Shown here: positions 1 to 8,915 of the stretch, in pieces
How positions within the stretch are numbered: position 1 is the stretch's first letter
Layout of the letters: the number at the start of each line of letters is the position of its first letter
Origin: Acanthamoeba sp. SK_2022b
Lineage: Eukaryota; Discosea; Longamoebia; Acanthamoebidae
DNA: 17,301 bases
Reading direction: 5' to 3'
NCBI GenBank assembly: GCA_027943245.1
Contig: JANDJZ010000847.1
Span: 1 to 17,301 of the forward strand
The notes under the pieces: generated by a model
What the model was told of the DNA's origin: nothing
What the model saw: the letters and a program-made list of their open reading frames with translations, nothing else
Databases searched by the model: none
Program-made: the position numbers and the translations under genes

Positions 1-11
1 GGACGCCGCAC

Positions 12-345
12 CTGGGGAATGTAGTTGCCGGTCGAGGGGTCGCCAAGAGCGCTCGGCGTAGTGGAGGAGATGGAGACGGAGGACATGAGCACGGCCGAGG
101 GTGTAATGAGGCCCATTCGGATGCGCTCCCTCATCTGCGCCCACGTTGGTTGGCGCCCGTACGCCGATCCTACGCCCATCATGGGTGCATCGAGCTTGCC
201 CCGTCCTTGTGTGCAACATTGGTATTTTTTTTGATTTAAAAAAAAGGAATTAAAAGGAGAATAGACATAAACGTAGGTTACCTCGGCCAACGCGCTCGTA
301 CTCAAGGTCGCTGATAAGCTGGTCGAGATCATGCGTAACGTCCAT
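12..345 (-). CDS. 5' end of an unidentified gene; N-terminal LD-motif-like helix
   Basis: This is the first part of a minus-strand gene that runs off the left edge. Exon 1 is 345-282, the intron 281-206 is GTAACC...AAG, and exon 2 runs from 205 to at least 12, where CAG is followed by GTGCGG, a likely next donor. The phase is consistent and gives 86 residues. The N-terminus MDVTHDLDQLISDLE contains LDQLISDL, which fits the LDxLLxxL pattern of the LD motifs at the start of paxillin-family adhesion adaptors. The rest (about residues 22-86) is rich in Gly, Ser, Thr and Pro and looks disordered, as the paxillin N-terminal half is. No LIM domain is visible because the gene is cut, so the family call is a guess. 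It is divergent from RBM22, with 210 bases between the start codons. Confidence 0.5.
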
Positions 346-555
346 TATTTAAAATAAATAAATCTTGAGGCCCAAGGGCGACAAGAGACAACGATGGAAT
401 GCGGAATATGCGTTGCGCCTCTTTTTCCGCACGTTTTCCCGGAGGGATTTTTGGCACATCGTTCGGCGATCGTTGATCGTTGCGGCGTTTCCAATTCGAT
501 TGGCATCAAACTCGCGGCCGACCTATCAAGCAAGTAGAGAAAGACTGATCACACA
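346..555. promoter_or_regulatory. Divergent promoter region between the LD-motif gene and RBM22
   Basis: These 210 bases lie between two divergent start codons. An AT-rich block at 346-364 (TATTATTTAAAATAAATAAA) sits immediately upstream of the minus-strand start. It is the only TATA-like sequence here and more likely falls in the 5' leader or acts as an AT element. The RBM22 side (about 500-555) has no obvious TATA box; its ATG is preceded by CACACA. No specific factor site is claimed. Confidence 0.35.
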
Positions 556-2097
556 ATGTCATTTCGAGACACAGGACACGCCAAGAAAAATCAGGCACGC
601 ACGGGATGGGAGCAATCGGAATTCCCCATCCTCTGCGAGACTTGCCTGGGCGATAACCCCTACGTTCGCATGGTACGTGATGGACTCCCAGCCTTTCTCA
701 ATGTTAGATCTAACAGTTCCATACGTTTGCCGGCAAACACAGACCAAGGCCGACTTTGACAAAGAGTGTAAGGTGCGCAATGCCACCCCCCCCTGCCGTG
801 TCTGATTTCAGCTTTACACAGAACCAAAAATGTTGATATTGACGCTGAATTCGCGCATAGGTTTGTGCCCGCCCCTTTACGGTGTTCAGATGGAGACCTG
901 GCGCAAAGGCGCGCTTCAAGAAGACGGAAGTCTGCCAAATCTGCGCCAAACTCAAAAATGTTTGCCAAACTTGTCTTCTCGATCTTGAATTTGGTAGATT
1001 GACGTTCCTTCCTGAAGCCCCATTCCTGCAGACCTCCAGATTCTGACTCTCTACACTTCACGTCGCGCTTGCCTCCTTCCTTCCACTCCCCCCCCCCCCT
1101 TCCGCCTCCTCCTCCTCCTTCTCCTTCTCTCTGTCTCTCTTGTGTCGCTGCAGGACTGCCGGTGCAAGTGAGGGACAGCCAGCTCAAGGGCGACGTGCAG
1201 CAGATCCCGCTCTCCGAGGCCAACAGGGAGTACTTTGCCGACCAGGCCGAGCGCCAGATCGCGTCGGGCCAGCTCGACCTGCAGGCCGTGCACAGCCAAG
1301 TGCACGACACGCTCAGGAGGCTCGCCCGCCCCACGCCCTACTACAAGCGTAACGAGGCGCACGTGTGCTCGTTCTTCCTCAAGGGCAACTGCACGCGCGG
1401 GGCCACCTGCCCCTACAGACACGAGGTCCCGGAGAACAAGGGCGACCTCAACGTGCAGAACATCAAGGACCGGTACTACGGCGTGAACGACCCCGTGGCG
1501 CGCAAGATGCTCAAGCGGGCCAGCGAGATGCCCGGCCTCGCGCCGCCCGAGGACAGGAACGTGCGCACGCTCTACCTCGGCAACGTCCAGCCCTACATCA
1601 CGCAGCAGGACATCCAGTACACTATCGCCGCCGCCTCTCTCTCTCTCTCTCTCTCTCCCTCCCTCCCTCTCCCTCTCGCATTCGGTAATCGTGGATGCTC
1701 ACCACGCTCCTCATTGGTCAACGCCGCCAGCGATTCGTTCTACGGATACGGAGAGCTGGAGTCGGTGCGCGTGCTGAACGAGAAGATGTGTGCCTTCGTG
1801 ACCTACACGACGAGGGAGGCCACCGAGAAGGCGGCCGAGGCCACCTTTGGCAAGCTCACCATCAAGGGCATGCCCATCCGCGTCTCCTGGGGCCGGCCCC
1901 AGGCCTCCATGGGCGGTACGTCCTGCTCTTCCTCCCCCCCCCCCGCACACACGGGCCCTGGGACAACTGTGTTTAACAAAGTATGACTCCGCTCTCCTCT
2001 CGAGAGGAGAGCGGCTACTCTGATTATCGAATGTTTTGATGAGGGCACCGCGTGTTTGGTGGGCGGGCAATCGATCTCTTTCTCTCTTACTAATTCC

Positions 2098-2152
<55 letters not shown>

Positions 2153-2667
2153 CGCCAGGTGCTCCGCCTCCGGGTCTGCCGCCGCCGCCTCCGGACTACT
2201 TCATGCCATCCATGGCCTCGTGGGGACCACCCGCCGGCGGCATCGCCCCTCCGCCCGGCGTGGCCCCTCCGCCTGGCATTGCCCCTCCGCCCGGCCTCGC
2301 GCCCCCCACCGGCCCTGGCGGTAAGTGCACCGCGCCTCCTCTTGCGGGTGAGTGGCTGGAATGATCGCGATTTACAACTTTTGCTCACCCCCCCCCCTCT
2401 CCTCTTTCGTTGATGCTAGGCTACGCCCCGTTGCCGCACGGCTACCCCGGAGCGTCGGCGCCTTCGGTGCCCCTCTCGGCCTACTACCCCTCCATGGACC
2501 CGCTCCGCATGGGCGCTCGCCCCAACGACGGTACGGCAGCTCTTCCCGCGCCGTGTAGCATTTGGGCTCGTTGCTCATCGACTGTCTTCCAAATGCGTCA
2601 CTGTCATACAGAGCCAACGCGCAACAGCGGTGTGGTGCTCAACCCCTCGGATGACAAGAAGAGCTAA
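556..2667 (+). CDS. RBM22: RBM22/SLT11 pre-mRNA splicing factor (U6-binding, CCCH + RRM)
   Basis: Core spliceosome factor of the activated (B-act/C) complex; the family (human RBM22, yeast Cwc2/Ecm2) contacts U6 snRNA and the intron near the 5' splice site. Eight exons: 556-672, 743-772, 861-993, 1154-1616, 1731-1915, 2159-2320, 2420-2530 and 2612-2667. All introns are GT-AG and in phase, giving 418 residues against about 420 in human RBM22. Visible features: an N-terminal zinc-binding region with Cys pairs at C27/C30, C48/C51, C74/C77 and C84/C87; a CCCH finger C165-x7-C173-x5-C179-x3-H183; the NIKDRYYG motif at 196-203; an RRM from about 232 to 305 whose RNP2 is TLYLGNV and whose RNP1 region is CAFVTY; and a Pro-rich tail with repeated APPPG units (about 311-365). 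Exon 2 is only 30 bases. Intron 1616/1731 carries CT repeats and intron 1915/2159 a GT repeat and a perfect palindrome. Confidence 0.95.
1637..1676 (+). repeat. CT/CCCT polypyrimidine repeat in RBM22 intron 4
   Basis: A (TC)n tract passes into CCCT repeats inside intron 1617-1730. It probably serves partly as a polypyrimidine tract, although it lies about 55 bases from the acceptor at 1729-1730. It can be read through as poly-Leu/Ser, which would falsely extend exon 4. Confidence 0.85.
1989..2014. repeat. Perfect 26-bp palindrome in RBM22 intron 5
   Basis: The 13-base arm CCGCTCTCCTCTC is followed at once by its exact reverse complement, with no spacer. It lies in intron 1916-2158 between the donor and the GT repeat. 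In RNA it could fold into a GC-rich hairpin of about 11 pairs with a short loop. Confidence 0.9.
2100..2150 (+). repeat. (GT)n microsatellite, about 25 units, in RBM22 intron 5
   Basis: An uninterrupted TG/GT dinucleotide run ends eight bases before the acceptor AG at 2157-2158, so it takes the place of a normal polypyrimidine tract. Confidence 0.95.
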
Positions 2668-2924
2668 CGCTCGCGCCAGCGACTGGTCGCATCCACTACC
2701 CAAGACCATGTATGGCGACGCCTGCGATTGGAAAACACTGCAAATAATTGTGTTGGCTTTACGCAGAATTTCGAGTGTTGCTTGCTCGCCAATCGGAGCT
2801 TGGGGTTTCTTTCAGCTTTGGCCGTCTCGCCCGGAACACGCCGTTACTGAGTTGTCTTGGCTGGTGATAAATCAATTCTCTTTGATCCCCCGCTTCGTCC
2901 ATTTACCCAAAAGACTCTCGCACA

Positions 2925-3621
2925 ATGTCCAGGATTTTGAGAAGGGGCGTTCTCTCCAACACTTCTGCCACCATCAACGCGACTGCCTTCGTCGCTCGCA
3001 GGTCCTTCGCTGCCTCCGCCCTCCGGCTCGCCAAGGGTACCCAATCCCCCCCCTCGCCCATACCCAATATTCATTTGTCCTAGACTACCCCACTACCGTG
3101 GCAATTGCCTAGAGTGGCTCACCTCCCAATTTCTCTACGGTGTCACCCGTCGGAGAAATCATCTCAATTATTGCCTCCCATCTCTTCACAATTGTTGTCT
3201 CTTCAATTTAGCCTCATTACAAACCCCATTATGTTATTACCTTGCTTGAACAGAGCCCGCGGCTTCGCTCGAGGTCGAGTCGCAGGATGACACCGACGCT
3301 AGGCACACTGGTATGGAGCGTCTCGAGAAGGTGCCCTGGACGAAGCTCTACGAGGGTGATGCCATCCTTACCGGCAAGTTCGGTACGCTGGAGGAGCCCA
3401 CCATCGTCCACTCGTGGTTCCCCTCGCGCATCGTCGGCTGCCAGGGTTCGGCCGACCACCCCCACGACATTCTCTGGCACGAGGTGCGTCGCGGACGCGA
3501 CACCGTGTGCCTCGAATGCGGCCAGGTCTTCAGGCTTCGCCCCAACCTTTTCCACCAGCTGTCGGAGGTCGAGGCTGATCTCTTCCCCCCTACGGAGGCC
3601 AAGGAGTCCGCTGCCCACTAA
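2925..3621 (+). CDS. COX5B: Cytochrome c oxidase subunit Vb (yeast Cox4), nuclear-encoded
   Basis: Zinc-binding peripheral subunit of mitochondrial complex IV on the matrix side. Exon 1 is 2925-3036, the intron 3037-3253 is GTACCC...CAG, and exon 2 is 3254-3621, giving 159 residues. Exon 1 encodes almost only the mitochondrial presequence: MSRILRRGVL followed by Arg/Ser/Ala-rich, acid-free sequence to about residue 37. The mature part has the family core KLYEGDAI, EEPTIV, IVGCQG and VCLECGQVF. The zinc ligands appear to be C100, a His in DHPHD (H106 or H108), C123 and C126. This is the Cys-His-Cys-Cys pattern of yeast Cox4 rather than the four-Cys pattern of mammals. It lies 257 bases downstream of RBM22 on the same strand and converges with the F-box gene at 3832. 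Confidence 0.95.
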
Positions 3622-3831
3622 ATGGACGCCCCCCCCCCTCATCTCCCCCACTCTCAATCAATCGCTCTCCCCGAGAATAAACCAGCTTGGGAATTACTAC
3701 ATTGTACTCATGTGCATTAGATCGATTTTTTGAGCCATTTTTGTTTCTTTTTATTTGCCGTTTAGCTTGATTGAAGCATTATGTATAGAAATATAAACAC
3801 CAAGATCGCCTGGCCTTGCAAAACGTGACCA
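3622..3831. other. Convergent 3' spacer between COX5B and the F-box/Ubl gene
   Basis: These 210 bases hold both 3' UTRs. AGAATAAACC at about 3673-3682 contains AATAAA and is a plausible polyadenylation signal for COX5B, about 55 bases after the stop. AT-rich sequence fills 3725-3800. No gene is seen. Confidence 0.5.
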
Positions 3832-5112
3832 TCAGTCGTTGCGTCTCTCCATTTCGGCCATGCTGACGGCCAATATGTGCTGTAGCTCGTCGTCGCTGTC
3901 TTCCATGCGCTCAGTGCCTCCATCGCCCCTAAGAACAAGGCGGTGGTGATAGTGGTTCGTGTCCATCGCAAAGTCATCGAAGAAGACGCGAAGCTCGGCC
4001 TCGATGCGCATCACATCCGCCAGGGCTTGGTGCAGCCCCACGTTCTCCTACGAGTCGCCCTCGTCAGTCAACCTTTCGTGCACGCGACAAACACAACCAC
4101 ACAACACACACACACAACCACACAACAAGGGCGGGAGTAACCTGCGAAGTGATGGGCGACGACGAGCGGCAAGAACGCAGGTAGCCGTTGCGCGCGTCGG
4201 GCAGTTCGTAGAGCACGGCCGTGCCACTGGTGATGCCAGCGTCGCAGAGCTTCTGCGTGGGGTCCTGCAGCAGCACCAGGCCTTTGTCGTTGTCATTGAA
4301 GTCGTCGATTCGCCAGAGTCGTATCTTGTGGGGTGGTGTCATCGAGCTGCATGCGATGGCCCGCACCAGCGCTGCATCGCGACACTAGTCACTCGTCTGG
4401 TGGCGATGATGATGATGCACGCGTGCGTGCGAGTTACACAGCTGCGTGCATGTACCAAGAACGCTGGCGTCAGGCTCGACGAGGACGTTGATGGGCGAGA
4501 ATTCGTTGCGGCGCGGCCTCCCCGAACAGTCGTTCTGGAAGGCGTCCACCGCTATGCGTTCCGTCTGTTTTGAGGATGTACACATTCATCGCGGGGGATC
4601 AGCGGCACGCGCCAGGGCAAGACAACGCCAAACAAAACGAGGAGGGCGCACCATGCACCGATACCAGCGCTTCCAATCGCGCCCGAATCGGCGGCGGTCG
4701 ACCTTAGGGAACCCACGCTCTGCACACAACCTCCTCCACACTCTGACATTTTTTAAACAAATGGCATTAGTAATTCTTAAGAAAAAAATCACATAAACTA
4801 GAATAAATAATAAGCGGTTACGCAGAACAGCAATAATAAAAGATAATTATATAACAAAAATATAAATAAATAAAAATGGGCATGCCTCGGTGAGCATCTC
4901 CTGCGGGGGGGGGGAATATGCCTGGGGTCGTTTGCCAGTTCGTGCCAATGGCGAGAGACGCGGAGAGCAGCGACAGTGGCCCCGAGGTCGAGATAGTCGA
5001 ACACATGAAGCAGGACTTCGTCGGGCAGTGGGGGGAGTTGCCAGTCCTGCTTCTGCGCTGTCGTCGTTTGCCAATGTCCTGTTATGCTTCTGTGGGTGGT
5101 GACTGTCTGCAT
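3832..5112 (-). CDS. F-box protein with ubiquitin-like fold and C-terminal UIM-like motif
   Basis: Probable substrate receptor of an SCF-type ubiquitin ligase. Exons on the minus strand are 5112-4922, 4742-4652, 4564-4456, 4371-4142 and 4047-3832, all in phase, giving 278 residues. The F-box spans about residues 25-72: LPPLPDEVLLHVFDYLDLG, then RVSRHWHELANDP, RVWRRLC and GFPKVDR. Residues about 95-198 resemble the ubiquitin-like modules of USP-type deubiquitinases, with VDAFQNDCSGRPRRNEFSP, PHKIRLWRIDDF, and LCDAGITSGTAVLYE near the end. The tail DSDDELQHILAVSMAEMER has the acidic-x-Leu...Ala...Ser pattern of a ubiquitin-interacting motif. Intron 1 (4921-4743) must use a GC donor (CAG|GCATAT) to join DPR to VWRRL; this join is supported by the F-box consensus but needs cDNA. 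The Ubl and UIM calls are weaker than the F-box call. Confidence 0.8.
4743..4921 (-). other. GC-AG intron, AT-rich, with a C-homopolymer at its 5' end
   Basis: On the coding strand the exon ends CCCAG and the intron begins GCATATTCC, followed by a run of C and then about 100 bases of AT-rich sequence; it ends TGTCAG. No GT donor nearby preserves the F-box sequence. A sequencing error in the C run cannot be excluded but would not by itself create a GT donor. Confidence 0.6.
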
Positions 5113-5394
5113 GTGTGCGCCTCAACAATACAGCTTCCGCTTCTCCTTCTCGTCTTGTCCTGGTCGTGGTGGTTTGGAGGAGCACGGAGTTGGTTGGCTC
5201 ACCTCTGGCCCCGGTTCTACGGCGGGCCAGACCGCGGAAAATAGCAGATAATTCGGCAACAAAGATAACTAAAACTCTTGGATGCACACACGAAACTCCC
5301 AATCACATGGGTGCGGACTGGCCCAGTTGCACGGCGCGTGTCCGCGGCCAGAACCTGCTCAGGTCACTCGCCGCCGCTGCCGGCGTGAGTAGCT
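5113..5394. promoter_or_regulatory. Spacer: promoter of the F-box/Ubl gene and 3' UTR of the DsbA-like gene
   Basis: This is a 282-base head-to-tail spacer on the minus strand. It contains no convincing exon. A moderately AT-rich stretch at about 5238-5280 could contain core promoter elements; no motif is clear. Open frames that cross it lack family matches and conflict with the F-box exon. Confidence 0.3.
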
Positions 5395-6435
5395 TCAGGC
5401 GAGGAGGGGGTCGAGGAGCTTGCGCCAGTCCGCCACGGTCCACGTCTCGTCGGCCGAGGAGCTCACGCCGTTGACCATGTACTGCGGCGTGCCGTAGATG
5501 CCCAGCGCTGCTCGCAACAAACCAAACAAAACCAAGCACGACCAAGCATTGGGGTGGTTTAGCCACAGGCGCGCGCGCGTGCACAACCGCACACGCAGTG
5601 TTGCGATGGGGCAACGCACAGGCGGCGCGCTTCCACGTGACGCGCGCGAGCAGGTTCTGGGAGGAGACCCAGCCCATGGCCTTGACGAAGGCGGCGGGCT
5701 CGACCTGGCAGCATTCTTGTGCGTAGCGGCCCATCTGGCTGATCACCTGGAGCGGCGTGATGCCCTGAGTCGCGACGTCGCCCCATTGGTCCTGCCCATT
5801 TCACCAATGATGTTGATGGTGAGCGCCACCGTGTTGTTGTTGTTGTTCCCCCACATGTGTGTGAGTGGGGGCAAGAGGTCCAGGGGCACCTGCTGGTCGT
5901 AGAAGTACTGGGCGTAGTCCCAGAACACCGAGTTGTTCATTGTCAACTGGCTCACCACGACGGCGCCCTGGAGCAAGCCCAAGTGGGAGGCGGCAACGCA
6001 TCGTCAACGACCAAGAAACGCGCTCGGCCCAGCGTCGGAGTAACCCCCCCCCCCCGGGGTCTCCCCATTGGCGCAATGGACGGCGAGGGAGGCGCACCTG
6101 GGCAGCGAAGAAGGCGTTGTGGTGGTAGGGCAGCGGGAAGAGGGTGGCCACGAGCTGCAGCTTGTGCGGGCCGTAGTGCTTGGCCAGCTGGAGCAGGATG
6201 GGCCACGCCGCCTTCGAGTCGGGGCACTGCAGGTCCACAAAGGCCTCCAGCTTGATGGGGGCCTCCGCGTCGCCTGTGTGCGGGGCGACAGTCACCGACG
6301 GGCCAAACCAAATTGTGGGGGGGGGGCACGACGCGCACCTAGAGCGAAGACAGAGGAGGCGAGGGGAATGGGCGGCTGGGCGACCACAAGGGCCACGGCG
6401 AGGGCCAGCGCGAGAGCGAAAAGGACGAGACGCAT
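5395..6435 (-). CDS. Secreted DsbA/thioredoxin-fold protein with CPDS active site
   Basis: Thioredoxin-fold protein of the DsbA class, routed to the secretory pathway. Exons are 6435-6339, 6273-6098, 5967-5890, 5791-5620 and 5507-5395, with GT-AG introns in phase, giving 211 residues. Residues 1-19 form a signal peptide (MRLVLFALALALAVALVVAQ). GDAEAPIKLEAFVDLQ leads to C49-P50-D51-S52, the position of the usual CxxC. The helical insert contains FWDYAQYFYDQQ and ISQMGRYAQ. The cis-proline loop is YGTPQYMVNG, with P182. The family normally oxidises thiols or isomerises disulfides with two cysteines; here the second is Ser, so a CxxS isomerase, glutathione-linked or non-redox role is possible. 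Two further cysteines (EECC-like QECCQ) lie in the helical part. It is divergent from the biotin ligase. Confidence 0.85.
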
Positions 6436-6634
6436 GATGGCTTGCCCACACGTATGCTCGGCGCAGAAAGAAAGAACTCGCGAGCTATTATCGGCGCTAG
6501 CTGTTCGTGCAAGGGAGGAAAAGGAAAAGGCAAGAAGTATTGCTCTCTGTTTCAAGAAGACGCGTGGGGAGCGCACGTGTAAGATCTTCTTTGCATCCAG
6601 CGCCACTTGTGCTCACAACACAACGCCTGCCACC
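6436..6634. promoter_or_regulatory. Divergent promoter region, DsbA-like gene and biotin ligase
   Basis: These 199 bases lie between two divergent start codons. Purine-rich sequence (GGAGGAAAAGGAAAAGG) occupies about 6513-6529. No clear TATA box is seen on either side. The biotin ligase ATG has a good context (GCCACCATGG). Confidence 0.35.
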
Positions 6635-7701
6635 ATGGCCGAACAGAAGGAGCAGAGCTTGCCCTCGGGTACACAAAGATTGCATTACACTACACATTTT
6701 TTTTTTCTCTCTCTCCTCATCTGCTGCGATGACGCGCAGAGGGCAGCGCGGCGGACGCCTTCGACGTGGATGCCTTCATGAAGGCTCTCCAGACACGCGC
6801 CCTAGGACGTGTCGTGGACTACCGCGCGCGGGTGGCCAGCACGATGGACGTCGGCGCGCAGCTGCTGTCCGAAGGGGCGCGCCACGGCACCCTGGTCCTC
6901 GCCGAGGAGCAGGCCGCGCCGCAGGCCCGCAAGCAGGGGCGCACCTGGAGCAGCACCCCGCGCGGCAATCTCTACCTCTCCCTCCTCCTCCGCACCGCCC
7001 ACCTCTGCTGGTGCGCCATTGTCATTTTTGCGAAGCCAAAGGGGGGTGAGGGGCCATGAGAGAAAGGGGGGGAGAGCATGGTCGTGTTGACGACGGTGAT
7101 GAATGGCGACGGGTTGGGTGGGGGGGGGGAGTCAAGGTACGGGCTGCAGGCGTCGGCGGTGGCGGTGGCGCGAGCCTGCGCGGACGCCGGCGTGCGGGAC
7201 GCGCGGGTCAAGTGGCCCAACGACGTGTGGATCGGGGACAAGAAGGTGAGCGGCATGATCATGCGCACGGAGAAGGAGCTCGACGCCGACTCGTGGAGGG
7301 CGCAGATCGGGATCGGCATCAACGTCAACGAGGACATGTCGGCCAACCCCGAGGTGGCCCACCTGGCCGTGAGCGTGAGCCAGGCCCTGGGCGGGCTGTG
7401 GGTGAGCCGCGAGCGGTTCCTCGCGCGCTACCTCCAGGAGCTCGAGGCCCTGCTCGACACGCAGGACCCCAAGGCCGTGCTGGCCGAGTACCGCAAGCAC
7501 AGCCTGCTGCGGGAGGGCACCGAGGTGCTGGTGCACGAGCACGGCTTCGAGCGCGAGGGCTACCCGGCCGTGGTCAAGGCCATCGCCGACGACTTCCGCC
7601 TCATCGTCACCCGCGGCGCCGACACCCTCACCCTCTCCGCCGAGGAGGTCTCCGTCAAGCCCCACCCCTCTTCTTCTTCCTCTTCCTCTTCTTCATCTTA
7701 G
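6635..7701 (+). CDS. Biotin-protein ligase (BirA/HLCS catalytic domain), altered biotin loop
   Basis: Enzyme expected to make biotinyl-AMP and attach biotin to the lysine of carboxylase carrier domains. Exons are 6635-6668, 6740-7010 and 7137-7701, all GT-AG, giving 289 residues. It is a single catalytic domain with no N-terminal DNA-binding or regulatory extension. Seen in order: VASTMD (43-48, BirA STN region); a loop at 68-81 ending GRTW; RGNLYLSLLLR (86-96); KWPNDV (127-132); GDKKVSGMI with K138 at the position of BirA K183; and QIGIGINVNE. A C-terminal SH3-like part ends in a run of ten Ser. The usual GRGRRG before GRxW is replaced by Q73-A-R-K-Q-G78. A lipoate-ligase relative is less likely because KWPND and IGIGIN are both present. 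It converges with the SDR gene. Confidence 0.9.
7666..7701 (+). repeat. TCT/TCC coding repeat encoding a C-terminal poly-Ser tail
   Basis: A trinucleotide repeat at the end of the biotin ligase frame encodes ten consecutive serines before TAG. It is likely variable in length and adds a disordered tail outside the catalytic fold. Confidence 0.85.
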
Positions 7702-7817
7702 GCCAGAGCTTTAAACAACAACAACAACAACAACAACGACAACCAACCAACCAATCAAATGATGGATCGTAAACCCTTAGTGGGGGAGGAGGGAGGGGAG
7801 GGGGGGGGGAGAGTTGG
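7702..7817. other. Convergent 3' spacer with (AAC)n and a G-rich tract
   Basis: These 116 bases lie between the stops of the biotin ligase and the SDR gene. They contain a CAACAA repeat (about 7716-7744), CCAA repeats (7742-7757) and a G-rich run at 7782-7811 with four or more G-tracts of at least three G. No gene and no AATAAA signal are seen. Confidence 0.6.
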
Positions 7818-8853
7818 CTAGTCGTGCTTGAGGGTGCCCTGGGCGTCGAAGAAGCGGTTCTTCCGGCGAAAGAAGGTGGCGAAGCGCCAGGCCACCCCCA
7901 CCGCAGTGAGGTACTTGATGTATCGCCCGCTGCCGCGCGCGGCCCTGCACGCGATGCGCGTTAATGTCTCGTCGTCGTCGTCGCGCGCAACGGCTGCCTC
8001 TTTGCAAATGACCCACCTGATGCGGGGCACGAGCCACTGGGCGACGGTGTGAGGCCGCTCGGCCAGGATGTTGAAGACCTTGTACACGCGCGGCTCCCTG
8101 TAGCAGGCAGGCAACCAATGAGCGAGCAGCCAACGAAAGAACGGCCAATAGAAAGGGAGCTTTCCGTTTGGGGAGAGGGGGGGGGGCGCACACCTGTTGC
8201 CGGACAGGAGGAGGTCGGTGATCACCATCCCGGGGGAGAGCGTGTGGACGCCCACCTGCGGCAGCACGCCACCAACAGAAAGGTCGACAAGGCGACGTTG
8301 ATGAACCTGATTGCGTGTGAGGAGGGGGGTGGCAGGCAATGTCGCGCGACGCGTACGTTGGTGCCGGCCGTCTCCTTGACCAGCGACTTCATGAGCTGCG
8401 GGAGCGCCGCCTTGGTGGCCCCGTACACGGCAAAGTTGGGCGTCGACTGCCCCCCCCCCACACCACCATCACCACCACACGTACATGTGAGCGGCGGCGG
8501 CGCGTGCGCCTCTGCTTGGCCAAGCGAAACGCCTACCATGCCGTTGGCCCCCGCCCCGTCCATGTTGAACACGTGTCCCTTCCAGTCGCCGGGCTGCTCG
8601 AGCATCGCGTTGATGGCCACCTTGCAGCCCAGCAGCGTGCCCACGAGGTTGGTGTCCACCACTGTCCCCGTTTGGGGGGGGGGGCAAACGAGGTCGTCTG
8701 TCAGTCGTGCGCGGCAGCGCAAAGAGGCGCGCGCGCGCGCACGCAGGTGGACTCACCCGATCGCAGCGCGCTCTCGGGCGTCTTGTGCAGCGGGGCCTTG
8801 TCCGCCTGCGTCACTCCCCTGTCTCTCCCCATCATGATGAATCCCCTGCCCCC

Positions 8854-8915
<62 letters not shown>

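Noticed and set aside
1711..2388. Antisense open frame of about 225 codons across RBM22 exons and the GT repeat
   Set aside because: It reads the repeat as Thr-His and has no domain; it is a shadow of the GC-rich sense exons.
4847..5302. Minus-strand open frame of about 150 codons overlapping the first exon of the F-box/Ubl gene
   Set aside because: It is in a different frame from the clear F-box and has low-complexity Arg/Thr content.
6068..6781. Plus-strand open frame of about 237 codons opposite the DsbA-like gene
   Set aside because: The minus strand has the signal peptide, CPDS helix and in-phase splice sites; the plus frame shows no motif.
7078..7136. Upstream extension of the biotin ligase last exon beginning MVVLTTVM
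   Set aside because: The G-rich stretch before the acceptor AG at 7135-7136 is intronic; joining 7010 to 7137 gives correct phase and family sequence.
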